From Megasphaera sp. NM10 (lineage in GTDB: Bacteria > Bacillota > Negativicutes > Veillonellales > Megasphaeraceae): a DNA stretch of 32,634 bases. Location of the stretch: positions 1 to 32,634 of the forward strand of contig NZ_APHY01000072.1 of NCBI RefSeq assembly GCF_000417505.1, written 5' to 3'. The notes beneath the pieces are model-generated. The model was not told the DNA's origin. It saw only the letters and a program-made list of their open reading frames with translations, and did no database searches. Of the stretch, positions 7,357 to 16,522 are shown piece after piece; the first letter of the stretch is position 1; every line of letters begins with the position of its first letter. A program made the position numbers and the translations under genes.

Positions 7357-10300
7357 ATGCAGTCTATCCGACGTTTGTATGTTGCCAAGAACGGTGTTTT
7401 TGCTGACGAAGCAAAACGATTGCTCACTGATTTACAGGAAAACCTGTTGATTAAAGGGTTGACCGATATTCACATTTACCACCGCTATGACGTATCCGGG
7501 CTCGATGATGCGGCTTTTGAAGCGGCTAAAAATATGATTTTCTCCGAACCGCCTGTCGATGCCGTCTATGACGAATTGCCGGTTGGCAAGGACGACACGG
7601 TCCTGGCCGTCGAATATCTGCCGGGCCAGTACGATCAGCGCGCCGATTCGGCCATGCAGTGCCTGCAGATGCTGACCATGAAGAACGACAGCCTCGTCCG
7701 CACGGCACAGGTCCTCGTTTTGTCCGGCAGCTTATCCGCTGATGACGTCGCTGCCATCAAACATTATTGCATCAACCCCGTCGAAGCCCGCGAAGCCTCG
7801 CTGGACCCCGTTTCGACGCTGGAAATGCCCTGGGAAAAACCGGCTGACGTCCCCGTCATCGACGGCTTCGATGCCATGGATGACGCCGCTTTGAAAGAAC
7901 TGTCGGCACACATGGGCCTGGCCATGAGCTTCGACGATTTGAAGTTCGTCCAGACCTACTTCCGGGATGAAGAAAAACGGAATCCGACAGTGACGGAAAT
8001 CCGCGTCATCGACACCTATTGGTCGGACCACTGCCGTCATACGACGTTCATGACCGAACTCACGGATGTTTCTTTTGAAAACGGGACGTTTACGGCGCCC
8101 ATCCAGCGCGCTTATGAATCATATAAGACGACGCGGGAAAACTTGAACCGTAAGAAACCACAGACCCTCATGGATATGGCGACTATTGCCGTCAAAGAAT
8201 TGAAAGCTGCCGGTAAACTCGATAACCTTGACGAATCGGAAGAAATCAACGCCTGCACGATCATCATCCCTGTCGATGTCGATGGCGTCGAAGAAGAATG
8301 GCTCCTCCTCTTCAAGAATGAAACCCATAACCACCCGACGGAAATCGAACCGTTCGGCGGCGCAGCTACCTGCCTGGGCGGCTGTATCCGCGACCCCTTG
8401 AGCGGCCGTTCCTATGTCTATCAGGCCATGCGCGTCACCGGTGCTGGCGACCCGCGCCAGTCGGTCAAGGATACGCTCGTCGGCAAACTGCCCCAGCGTA
8501 AGCTGACGACAGGCGCTGCCAAGGGCTACAGCTCTTATGGCAACCAGATCGGCCTGGCTACGGGCGAAGTCAAAGAATATTACAACCCCGGCTTCATTGC
8601 CAAGCGCATGGAAATCGGTGCCGTCCTCGGCGCAGCTCCGCGCAATAACGTCGTTCGCGAAGAACCGCTCCCTGGCGACATCATCATTCTCCTCGGCGGC
8701 AAGACCGGCCGCGACGGCTGCGGCGGTGCTACGGGCTCGTCCAAGAAACATACCGTCGAATCCCTGGAAACGTGCGGCGCCGAAGTCCAGAAGGGCAATG
8801 CCCTGACGGAACGCAAGATCCAGCGCCTCTTCCGCCGCCATGAAGTCACGGTACTCATCAAACGCTGCAACGACTTCGGTGCCGGCGGTGTCTCCGTCGC
8901 TATCGGCGAATTGACAGACGGTCTGGACATCAACCTCGACAAAGTCCCGAAGAAATACGAAGGCCTGGACGGTACGGAACTGGCTATTTCCGAATCGCAG
9001 GAACGTATGGCTGTCGTCGTCGCTCCGGAACACGTCGATGAATTCATGAAATATGCCGCCGAAGAAAACCTGGAAGCGACGATCGTCGCTGTCGCTACGG
9101 ATACAAAACGCCTGGTCATGCACTGGCGCGACCAGAACGTCGTCAATATTACCCGCGCTTTCCTCGATACCAACGGCGTCACCCAGCATCGCAAAGCCGT
9201 CGTCGTCGCTCCGGAAGACAAAGATTTCTTCAAGCTCCGGAAGTCAAAGACGTCGCCAAGACCTGGCTCGATACCATGGGTACCCTGAATATCGCCTCTG
9301 AACAGGGCCTGGCCGAACGCTTCGACAGCACCATCGGCGCCCGCACGGTCCTCATGCCCTTTGGCGGCAAATACCAGAAGACGCCGGTCGAAGGCATGGT
9401 TGCCAAGATTCCGGTCGAACACGGCAATACGACGACGGCCAGCATCTTCACCCATGGCTATGATCCGGACCTGGCTATCTGGAGCCCCTTCCACGGTGCC
9501 CTCTACGCCGTCATCCAGTCCATTGCCAAACTGGTAGCCCTCGGCGGCGACCGCAAAAAAGTCTATCTGACCATGCAGGAATTCTTCCAGAGCCTGGGAA
9601 CCAATGAAAAGGCCTGGGGCCAGCCGGTCAGCGCCCTCCTCGGTGCTTTCGTAGCCCAGCAGGTCATGGAAGTGGCCGCTATCGGCGGGAAAGACAGCAT
9701 GAGCGGTACCTTTGAAAACCTCACCGTTCCGCCGACGCTCGTTTCCTTTGCCATTGCACCGGAACACACGAACCATATCATCTCACCGGAATTCAAAGCC
9801 GCTGACGACGCAGTCCTCCTCTTCGACCTGCCCCGTGACGCTGAAGAAATGCCGGACTTCGATACTTTTAAAGCCCACTGCGATTTCCTCCATCAGGCTG
9901 TCCTCGATGGTAAAATCAAAGCCATGCATGCCGTCGGTCAGGGCGGTATCGCCGCTGCCGTCGCCCAGATGGCCTTTGGCAATGGCATTGGCTTCGCCGT
10001 TGATGCATCCTTTGCTACGCAGGAACTGTTCAACCTCCGCTATGGCTCGATCCTCGTCGAAACCGACGCTGCTACGGCTGCTGAATGGGTCAAACGGGCT
10101 CACGTTTCCCTCGTCGGCAAGACGACGGCTGCTGCTGATGTGACCGTCGATGGCGTGACGATTTCTCTGAAAGACCTCCAGGATGCCTGGGAAAAACCGC
10201 TGAGCCACGTCTTCCCCATCAAGAGCGAAAGCGGTACAGGTGATGCCGAACTGCCGCTGTTCACGACGTATGGTCCGCGCCGCAGCGAAGCCTTTGGTAC

Positions 10301-11098
10301 GCCGCGGGTCTTCATTCCCGTCTGCCCGGGCACGAACTGCGAATACGACTCGGCCGCTGCCTTTGAACGGGCTGGCGCTACGACGGATGTCATGGTACTG
10401 CGCAACAACACGCCGCAGGATCTGGCAGAATCTATCGATGAAATGGCTAAACGTATTGCCAAAGCCCAGATCATCATGTTCCCTGGCGGCTTCAGTGCCG
10501 GTGACGAACCGGAAGGTTCAGGCAAGTTCATTGCCACCTTGTTCCGCAACCCGGTCCTGTCGGAAGCCCTGGAAAACCTGCTCTATCAGCGCGATGGCCT
10601 GGCTCTCGGCATCTGCAACGGCTTCCAGGCCCTGATTAAACTCGGTCTTCTGCCTTACGGTCATGTCCAGCCGTTGAAAGCTGACAGCCCGACGCTGACA
10701 TACAATACCATTGGCCGCCATCTGTCGCGCATGGTCGAAACCAAGGTCGTTTCCGTCATGAGCCCGTGGTTCAGCAGCTGCAAAGCCGGTGACGTCCACA
10801 CCGTCGCCATCTCCCATGGCGAAGGCCGTTTTGTCGCCACACCGGAACAGATTCGCGAACTGGCTGCCAAAGGCCAGATTGCCACACAGTACGTCGACCT
10901 TTCCGGCAAAGCGACTTATGACAGCGAATACAACCCGAACCAGTCGGTCCTGGCAGTCGAAGGCATTACCAGCCCGATGGCCGTGTCCTGGGCAAGATGG
11001 CGCACACCGAACGCTTCAGCGCCGAAGACGTCTTCCAGAACATCGCTGGCAACAAACTCCAGCTGATCTTCAAATCGGGCGTAGAATATTTTAAATAA
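7357..11098 (+). CDS. purL: Phosphoribosylformylglycinamidine synthase, long PurL-PurQ form (two apparent frameshifts)
   Basis: This is the fourth step of purine synthesis, FGAR plus glutamine and ATP to FGAM. The long form, about 1247 residues, fuses the synthetase to its glutaminase. I start at the ATG at 7357 after GGGAGGT. Visible blocks are the N-terminal domain, YWSDHCRHTTF, FKNETHNHPTEIEPFGG, GGKTGRDGCGGATGSS, FGAGGVSVAIGEL, and a C-terminal amidotransferase with PGTNCEY, FPGGFSAGDE, the nucleophile Cys in GICNGFQ, and SHGEGRF. The frame breaks near 9232 (FFK to APEVKDVAKTW) and again near 10976 (ITSP to DGRVLGKMAHTERF). With both repaired the protein ends SGVEYFK at 11098. Both halves keep catalytic residues, so sequence error is likelier than decay. 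Confidence 0.93.
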
Positions 11099-11102
11099 AA
11101 GA

Positions 11103-11195
11103 TAGTTTTTAGTTTGCAGTTTATAGTTTGTAGCGGATGGCAAAAATTTGAAACCATCTTCTACAAACTACAAACTCCGTACTGCAAACTAGAGG
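11103..11195. repeat. Inverted heptad module after purL
   Basis: The left arm has units TAGTTTT, TAGTTTG, CAGTTTA, TAGTTTG (11103-11130). The right arm has the inverted units CTACAAA, CTACAAA, CTCCGTA, CTGCAAA, CTAGAGG (11161-11195). The centre (GGATGG and CCATCTT around an AT-rich loop) is also self-complementary, so the whole module can fold into one long hairpin. Confidence 0.75.
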
Positions 11196-11199
11196 GAAA

Positions 11200-11243
11200 A
11201 AGGGGCTGCGCATGGTGGTAAAAACCTTCGTGCGACAGCCCCT
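11200..11243 (+). terminator. Terminator of purL (GCTGTCGCA-like family)
   Basis: AGGGGCTGCGCA pairs with TGCGACAGCCCCT across a loop of about 18 bases. The following T-run is weak (TTGCATTT), so termination may be partial. Its tail overlaps the -35 region of the rpsF promoter. Confidence 0.65.
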
Positions 11244-11271
11244 TGCATTTCCCCATCACCTATGATATAAT
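11243..11271 (+). promoter_or_regulatory. Promoter of rpsF-ssb-rpsR
   Basis: TTGCAT at 11243-11248, a 17-base spacer and TATAAT at 11266-11271, with TG one base upstream of the -10 (extended -10). Confidence 0.6.
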
Positions 11272-11275
11272 TAAC

Positions 11276-11330
11276 AAGCTTGAACTGTGTCAAGCTCCTA
11301 ACCCTTCTGCGGGAAGGGTCATATGTCCAA
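11276..11330 (+). promoter_or_regulatory. Structured leader of rpsF, possible S6:S18 binding site
   Basis: The leader holds two hairpins: AGCTTGA with TCAAGCT at about 11278-11297, and CCCTTC with GAAGGG around TGCG at about 11303-11319. Many bacteria place an autoregulatory S6:S18-binding RNA in exactly this position. I could not confirm its consensus, so only the structure and position are supported. Confidence 0.35.
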
Positions 11331-11346
11331 AAGAGGAGGTGATTTC

Positions 11347-11631
11347 GTGAACAAGTACGAAGTCATGTTTATTGCAAAACCGCTCGAAGAAGCAGAAGTA
11401 GATCCGATCGTTGAATTGGTATCCAACCTTCTCACCAAGAACGGCTGCACTATCGAAAAAGTAGATCGCTGGGGTAAACGTCATCTCGCATACCCTGTTA
11501 AAAAACAGGCTGATGGCTACTACGTTTTGATCAACTTTGAAGGCGAACCTGACGTCATCAAAGAAATCGACCGTGTCATCAAGATCCACGATACTATTCT
11601 GAAACACTTGATCGTCAAGATCGACGAATAA
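11347..11631 (+). CDS. rpsF: 30S ribosomal protein S6
   Basis: S6 is a small-subunit protein that binds with S18 in the platform of the 30S subunit. The sequence, 94 residues, reads NKYEVMFIAKPLEE at the start and contains KVDRWGKRHLAYPVKK, both diagnostic for S6. I use the GTG at 11347, which lies six bases after GAGGAGGTG, rather than a longer in-frame start at 11323 that would put the ribosome site inside the gene. The gene leads the usual rpsF-ssb-rpsR operon, with 16 bases to ssb. Confidence 0.95.
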   Translation: MNKYEVMFIAKPLEEAEVDPIVELVSNLLTKNGCTIEKVDRWGKRHLAYPVKKQADGYYVLINFEGEPDVIKEIDRVIKIHDTILKHLIVKIDE

Positions 11632-11647
11632 CCGGAGGCGCAAAGGT

Positions 11648-12088
11648 ATGAACTCAGTCCAGTTATTAGGGAATTTAGCTCGTGACCCGGAAATCCGTTT
11701 TACGAAGACCGGCCGGGCAGTCGCTATGTTTACCGTTGCTTGTACGCGGTCGTATATTCCGGCCGGCAGTTCAGAACCGCGGGAATTAACTGATTTTATT
11801 CCTTGTGTTGCTTGGGGTAATTTGGCGGAAAACTGTGGCAATAACTTGTCCAAAGGCAGCCGTGTATTCGTCCAGGGCCGTATCTCCGTTCGTTCTTACG
11901 AAACGCAGGATGGTCAGAAACGCTATCGCACGGAAGTTGTATGCGACTTCGTTGCCCAGACAATGGGATCAGAACACCAGCAGGCTGCTCCGGCACCGCA
12001 TGCTAGTGCACCGCAGCCCAAACCGGCTGCACCGGGGACCGGCTTTGACAGCATGGGTTCCAGCACAGACGAAGAAATCCCATTCTAA
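11648..12088 (+). CDS. ssb: Single-stranded DNA-binding protein
   Basis: SSB coats single-stranded DNA during replication and repair and recruits partners through its tail. The OB fold occupies about residues 1-105 (NSVQLLGNLARDPEIRFT at the start, FVQGRISVRSYETQDG later). A Pro/Ala/Gln-rich linker follows, then the conserved acidic tip DEEIPF at the very C terminus, which docks replication and repair proteins. The length, 146 residues, is normal. Its position between rpsF and rpsR is the standard Firmicutes arrangement. Confidence 0.96.
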   Translation: MNSVQLLGNLARDPEIRFTKTGRAVAMFTVACTRSYIPAGSSEPRELTDFIPCVAWGNLAENCGNNLSKGSRVFVQGRISVRSYETQDGQKRYRTEVVCDFVAQTMGSEHQQAAPAPHASAPQPKPAAPGTGFDSMGSSTDEEIPF

Positions 12089-12133
12089 AAGGTCAGACAC
12101 ACCCCTTCTAATTCTTGAAGGAGGAAACTATAC

Positions 12134-12364
12134 ATGAGAAGAGATCGCTCGAGAAAACCGAGAAGAAAAGTATGCAGCTTCTGCGTAGATCATGCTGAAC
12201 AGATCGATTACAAAGACGTTGCAAAACTTCGCCGTTTCACAACAGAACGCGGTAAAATCTTGCCGCGCCGCATTTCCGGCGTTTGCGCTAAACATCAGCG
12301 TAAACTGACTGTTGCCATCAAACGCGCACGTGCAATCGCACTCTTGCCGTATACGGCTGAATAA
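12134..12364 (+). CDS. rpsR: 30S ribosomal protein S18, zinc-binding type
   Basis: S18 has 76 residues and partners S6 on the 30S platform. The N-terminal part is basic ([16 protein letters not shown]), then [22 protein letters not shown], the S18 signature. CSFC near residues 14-17 together with VCAKH further on gives the four-ligand zinc-ribbon (C+) form of S18 rather than the zinc-free form used under zinc limitation. The ribosome site GAAGGAGG precedes the ATG. A strong terminator follows two bases after the stop. Confidence 0.96.
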   Translation: MRRDRSRKPRRKVCSFCVDHAEQIDYKDVAKLRRFTTERGKILPRRISGVCAKHQRKLTVAIKRARAIALLPYTAE

Positions 12365-12365
12365 T

Positions 12366-12403
12366 AAAAAAAGACTTGTCGCTTTGCGGCAAGTCTTTTT
12401 TTT
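12366..12403. terminator. Terminator after rpsR, symmetric
   Basis: AAGACTTGTCGC pairs with GCGGCAAGTCTT around TTT, with A- and T-runs on both sides. It can serve rpsR and also the convergent guanine deaminase gene. The T-run touches the next repeat element. Confidence 0.9.
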
Positions 12404-12511
12404 GTAGGGGCGACACGTGGGGCGCCCGCATCGGAATATGTACGATTTTCCTGTCAGGGTGCTAGGCGAATCATACAAATGCAACGGGCCGCCCTTTGGG
12501 ACGGCCCCTAC
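12404..12511. repeat. GTAGGGG double-palindrome element, copy 2
   Basis: This 108-bp copy begins GTAGGGGC directly at the terminator T-run and ends GGCCCCTAC. The left arm has an ACACGTGG centre. The right arm is GGGCCGCCC/GGGACGGCCC around TTT. The middle resembles copy 1 (GGAATATGTACGATT, CTGTCAGG). Confidence 0.78.
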
Positions 12512-12531
12512 AACGGCTAACGGCTAACTCC
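12511..12531 (-). repeat. Heptad array overlapping the guaD stop codon
   Basis: On the minus strand the units are GGAGTTA, GCCGTTA, GCCGTTG, running into TAGGGGC of copy 2. They encode the last residues (VSR) and stop codon of guanine deaminase. Confidence 0.65.
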
Positions 12532-13764
12532 ATCTACATAGCGGGCGATGATGTTGCGGTCGTCGCCGTCGTAGATGAACTGCTGGAGTTTTTCAAAAGG
12601 CGTCCGTTCCAGGCCTTCGATGTCGTCCATGTGGATGACCAGGGCGTCAAAGGCGTAGCCTTTTTCAAAGCTGCCGGTCTGGCCGTAGAAGCGGCCCGGT
12701 CCTTTGGTGGCCAAATACAAGCCTTCACCGATGGTGAGGGCTTTTTCTCTATCGTGCTTCAGGGAATAGAGTTTCGATATTTCAATGGTCAAGGCAATCT
12801 GCTTGTTCATGGCCGGTGTATGGCCGGCAGCGACGTCGCTGGCAATCGTGCAGGTCAGGCCGTTTTCCAGGTTGCGCCGCAAGGGCATGATGCCACTGGT
12901 CAGGTTGGCATTGGACTGGGCGCAGTGTGCTAAGTAAACGCCTTTATCGCGAAGTAAACGTTTTTCTTCGTCTGATAAATAGATGGCATGGGCCATGATA
13001 GTCTTTTCGGGCCGCAAGAGTCCAAAGGTATCATAGACGGCCGTATAAGACGGCAAGTCGGGATGGAGCTCTTTGACCCAGGCGACTTCATTCCGGTTTT
13101 CCGACAGATGGGATTGGACGGGCAAGTCGTAGGTTTCACAGAGGCGACCCAGGCCGGTCATCAGTTTTTCTGTCGTCGACGGGACGAAGCGCGGCGTCGC
13201 GATGAAGCGGACCTTGTGCAATGCTTCGCGGCAGCGGACGGCCAGCTCTTCCGTATCGGCCAGGGAGCGGTCCGTATCTTCCAGGAGGTAGTCCGGGGCG
13301 TTGCGGTCCATGTTTACTTTGCCGATATAGGCTTTGAAACCCATGGTTTCGGCCAGTTCCATGAGCTGCCACGTCGATTCTTTATGAATCGTCGCAAAGG
13401 CGGAAAAACATAGGGTCCCTTCGGCCTGGAGGCGTTTCAGGAAGGCCGTATAGACGCGACGGGCAAAGACGAGGTCGGCGAATTTCCCTTCGGCCGGAAA
13501 GGTGTAATGTTCCAGCCAGGGAAGGAGTTCTTCGTCAAAGCCGAGGCCGCGGTTTATGTATTGCGGGGCGTGGATATGCAGGTCGACGAAGGCCGGAATG
13601 ATGATATCCTGGTTGTAATCGACGACTGTTTCCGGGCCTGTCGTTTCCGGCAGGTCCGTCATGAAGCCCGTTACGACGCCGTTTTCGATATGGGCATATT
13701 GATTTTCACGGATCGTCAGTTCATGGCGTGACGGCGTGAAGAGAAAATTTCCTTTAATGAACAT
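12517..13764 (-). CDS. guaD: Guanine deaminase
   Basis: This amidohydrolase converts guanine to xanthine, feeding xanthine phosphoribosyltransferase and purine catabolism. It has 415 residues. The metal-site motif is VDLHIHAPQY (His63, His65), followed by the guanine-deaminase-specific LPWLEHYTFPAEGKF. SHLSEN, MAHAIYL and ASDVAAGHTPAM supply the later histidine and aspartate ligands. The start ATG at 13764 follows AAGGAG. The gene lies 22 bases downstream of the lipid kinase on the same strand, so the two probably share a transcript. The C-terminal codons and stop lie in a heptad repeat array. Confidence 0.9.
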   Translation of the reverse strand: MFIKGNFLFTPSRHELTIRENQYAHIENGVVTGFMTDLPETTGPETVVDYNQDIIIPAFVDLHIHAPQYINRGLGFDEELLPWLEHYTFPAEGKFADLVFARRVYTAFLKRLQAEGTLCFSAFATIHKESTWQLMELAETMGFKAYIGKVNMDRNAPDYLLEDTDRSLADTEELAVRCREALHKVRFIATPRFVPSTTEKLMTGLGRLCETYDLPVQSHLSENRNEVAWVKELHPDLPSYTAVYDTFGLLRPEKTIMAHAIYLSDEEKRLLRDKGVYLAHCAQSNANLTSGIMPLRRNLENGLTCTIASDVAAGHTPAMNKQIALTIEISKLYSLKHDREKALTIGEGLYLATKGPGRFYGQTGSFEKGYAFDALVIHMDDIEGLERTPFEKLQQFIYDGDDRNIIARYVDGVSR

Positions 13765-13786
13765 GTAAACGCTCCTTGTCTATCGT

Positions 13787-14677
13787 TTACGCAGGTACGT
13801 AAACGGATAAGAATGATGGCAGGACTTCGATGTCCAAGGGGAAAGCCGGCCCTTCGTCGCCGTCCATGTTGGTCGAGAGATGGCTGCCATCCAGCAGTTC
13901 GATGCGGACGCGGTCCATGGTCTTCAAGGTCATCAGTTCCGACGTCAGCGGCTGGCCGGCCAGGAATTCCGGGATGACCTTGATGAGGTCCAGATAATTG
14001 AAGTCCTTGAAGATGCCCAGCCAGATTTTTCCGTCGTCGACGCGGGCCTGGGGCGCCAGGTTGCGGAAACTGCCGACGGAATTGGTCAGCATGACGACGA
14101 TGAGGGGCGAGCGGTGGACTGTCGAGCCCTGGGCCGTCGTGATCTTGAACAGCGACGTCTTATGGGCCTGCATGGCCTTGATGCCGGTCAGGAAATAGGC
14201 CAGCGGGCCGAGGCGCGTCTTCTGTTCGATGGATACGTGGCCGACGGCTTCGGGCATGATGCCGGCGGCAATGGTATTGACGAAGTAGCGGTCGTTGGCC
14301 TTGGCGATGTCGACTTTGACCGTCTTGCAGTGCTGCAGCATGGCGATGGCAGCTTCCGGATGGAGGGGGATGTTCAGGGCCCGTGCCAGATCGTTGATGG
14401 TTCCCAGGGGGATGAAGCCGAAGTGGATGGCACTGTTGGCCTGTGCCAGGCCGTTGATGGTTTCATTCAGCGTCCCGTCGCCGCCCATGGAAAATACCGA
14501 ATCGAAGCCGGTCAGGGCTGCTTCCTTGGCCCATTCCGTCGCGTCGCCGGCTTTCTGCGTTTCCCGCAATTCGACGTCGTCGAACATCGTTTCCAGTTGT
14601 TGTCTTAAATTATCCTTGTGATATTTTGCCCGTTCACGCCCTGCTGTAGGGTTGACGATTAACATACACCGTTTCAA
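13787..14677 (-). CDS. Diacylglycerol/lipid kinase family protein (YegS/BmrU type)
   Basis: This soluble lipid kinase of 296 residues probably phosphorylates diacylglycerol or a related lipid. Family motifs are the N-terminal IVNPTAGRER, the nucleotide-binding MGGDGTLNE (Gly65-Thr69), PLGTINDLARAL and, near the C terminus, NMDGDEGP. I place the start at the TTG at 14677, nine bases after AAGGAG; the alternative ATG at 14665 would leave a poor spacing. It heads a two-gene transcript with guanine deaminase, a pairing with no obvious metabolic logic. Confidence 0.85.
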   Translation of the reverse strand: MKRCMLIVNPTAGRERAKYHKDNLRQQLETMFDDVELRETQKAGDATEWAKEAALTGFDSVFSMGGDGTLNETINGLAQANSAIHFGFIPLGTINDLARALNIPLHPEAAIAMLQHCKTVKVDIAKANDRYFVNTIAAGIMPEAVGHVSIEQKTRLGPLAYFLTGIKAMQAHKTSLFKITTAQGSTVHRSPLIVVMLTNSVGSFRNLAPQARVDDGKIWLGIFKDFNYLDLIKVIPEFLAGQPLTSELMTLKTMDRVRIELLDGSHLSTNMDGDEGPAFPLDIEVLPSFLSVYVPA

Positions 14678-14735
14678 CTTGCTCTACTCCTTACTTGTAA
14701 ATTGTGATAAGTCCTTAACGTGACTGATGATTACT

Positions 14736-14764
14736 ATTATAGCGGTAAAAAAGTCGTTCGTGAA
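14736..14764 (-). promoter_or_regulatory. Promoter of the lipid kinase-guaD transcript
   Basis: On the minus strand TTCACG (14759-14764), a 17-base spacer and TATAAT (14736-14741). The -10 is perfect; the -35 matches consensus at four of six positions. Confidence 0.5.
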
Positions 14765-14847
14765 GGTGTAAACAAAGGATTTCTCTGATTTTCGTCGAAC
14801 TCTTTAAGTAATGTTCACTTGTAATTTTTTGAAAAGGGGAGATTGGA

Positions 14848-16455
14848 ATGAATTTTGATGCATCTGTGTATCCCTATGGCTCCCACCGGGAAGTGGTCTA
14901 TGGCCGCCGGGGCATGGTCTGCACGTCTCAGACCCTGGCTGCCCAGGCCGGGCTGGATATGCTGAAAAAAGGCGGCAACGCCATCGACGCTGCCCTGGCT
15001 GCGGCCATGTGCCTGACTGTCCTGGAGCCGACCAGCAACGGCCTGGGCAGCGACGTCTTCGCCCTGATATGGACGAAGGGGAAACTCTATGGCATCAACG
15101 GCAGCGGCTGGTCCCCGGCAGGACTGACGCGGGATGAATTGCTGAAGCGGGGCTATGACCAGGTCCCGCTCCGGGGCTGGGAGCCGGTCATGGTCCCAGG
15201 GGCGCCGGCGGCGTGGGCCGAAGTCCATCGCCGTTTTGGCCGACTGGCCTTTGAAGAACTCTTTGAACCGGCCATTGCCTATGCCCGGGATGGTTATGCG
15301 GTCATGCCGAACCTGGCAGCTATGCTGGCCGACAGTATGGCATCCTTTGCACCTTATCGGGGGAAGAAAATCTTTCAGCACTTATTCGATACTTTTTTCC
15401 CTCATGGCCAGGCGCCCAAAGCCGGTGATATCCTCAAATTGCCGGAACTGGCCAAGTCTCTGGAAATCCTGCGGGACAGCCATTGCCGGGCCCTGTACGA
15501 CGGTGAGCTGGCCGATGCCATTGATGCCTGGTCCCGGAAAACGGGCGGCCTCATCCGCAAGGCCGATTTAGCAGCGTATCGGCCGCAGTGGACCGACCCG
15601 ATCCATACGGCGTACCGTGGCTACGATGTCTGGGAAATGCCGCCCAACGGCCATGGCCTGGTCGTCCTCATGGCCCTGGATATTGCCAGTGGGTTTACTT
15701 TCAGTAAACGGGATGACGTTGAATCGCTCCACCGCCAGATTGAAGCCATGAAACTGGCCTTCTGCGATGGCAAGAAATATATTGCCGACCCGCGTTTCAT
15801 GAAGACGGCTGTCGACGATTGGCTCTCTCCAGCCTATGCCGACCAGCGGCGGGCCCTTATCGGCCACGAGGCCCTGCTGCCGCAGCCGGTTGATGTAAAT
15901 TGTGGCGGTACCGTTTACTTGTGCAGTGCCGACGGCGAAGGCAATATGGTTTCTTTCATCCAGAGCAACTACAGCGGTTTCGGTTCGGGCATCGTCGTTC
16001 CGGGATACGGCATTTCTCTTAGCGACAGGGGTCATAACTTCTCTATGGACCCAGCCAGCGATAACTGCGTCGGGCCGCGGAAGAAGTCCTATCATACGAT
16101 CATTCCCGGCTTTTTGACGAAAGACGGCCGTCCTGTCGGCCCCTTCGGCGTCATGGGCGCTTTCATGCAGCCCCAGGGGCAGTTCCAGGTCCTGCTGAAT
16201 ACCATCGACTATCATCTCAACCCTCAGGCAGCCCTGGATGCTCCGCGCTGGCAGTGGGTCGGCGGCAAGACCATTGAAATGGAACGGGCCTTTCCAACCG
16301 CTGTCGTCGAAGAACTGCGCCGCCGCGGCCATGACGTCGTCGTCAAAGACGATATCCAGACCTATGGCCGGGGACAGATCATCTGGTGCGATGACCAGGG
16401 GACGCTCATGGGTGGGACCGAACCCCGGGCCGATGGCTGTGTTGCCGCCTGGTAA
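14848..16455 (+). CDS. Gamma-glutamyltransferase-family protein (YwrD-like, cytoplasmic)
   Basis: This Ntn-hydrolase of 535 residues belongs to the gamma-glutamyltransferase family, which cleaves gamma-glutamyl compounds such as glutathione. Early motifs are GRRGMVCTSQTLAAQAGLDML and GGNAIDAALAAAMCLTV. The self-cleavage and nucleophile region is CGGTVYLCSADGEGNM, with Thr355 the likely nucleophile. NYSGFGSGIV and a GAFMQPQGQFQ segment follow, as in other members. No signal peptide is present, unlike the classical secreted enzyme. The start follows AAAAGGGGAG. It lies 67 bases before the PLP enzyme in the same direction; together they could release and then degrade cysteine, which is inference. 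Confidence 0.87.
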   Translation: MNFDASVYPYGSHREVVYGRRGMVCTSQTLAAQAGLDMLKKGGNAIDAALAAAMCLTVLEPTSNGLGSDVFALIWTKGKLYGINGSGWSPAGLTRDELLKRGYDQVPLRGWEPVMVPGAPAAWAEVHRRFGRLAFEELFEPAIAYARDGYAVMPNLAAMLADSMASFAPYRGKKIFQHLFDTFFPHGQAPKAGDILKLPELAKSLEILRDSHCRALYDGELADAIDAWSRKTGGLIRKADLAAYRPQWTDPIHTAYRGYDVWEMPPNGHGLVVLMALDIASGFTFSKRDDVESLHRQIEAMKLAFCDGKKYIADPRFMKTAVDDWLSPAYADQRRALIGHEALLPQPVDVNCGGTVYLCSADGEGNMVSFIQSNYSGFGSGIVVPGYGISLSDRGHNFSMDPASDNCVGPRKKSYHTIIPGFLTKDGRPVGPFGVMGAFMQPQGQFQVLLNTIDYHLNPQAALDAPRWQWVGGKTIEMERAFPTAVVEELRRRGHDVVVKDDIQTYGRGQIIWCDDQGTLMGGTEPRADGCVAAW

Positions 16456-16522
16456 AGGTCGTTTACTTTTCTTCTTCCGGAAAATATGATAGGATGGAGA
16501 AAACTAAAGGAGGACTGTCCCC

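Noticed and set aside
9226-9290. Programmed ribosomal frameshift in purL
   Set aside because: No slippery heptamer with downstream structure is evident, and similar one-base breaks occur in five other genes, which favours sequence error.
8119-9776. Long minus-strand frames inside purL
   Set aside because: Shadows of purL codon bias with no ribosome site; purL motifs cover the region.
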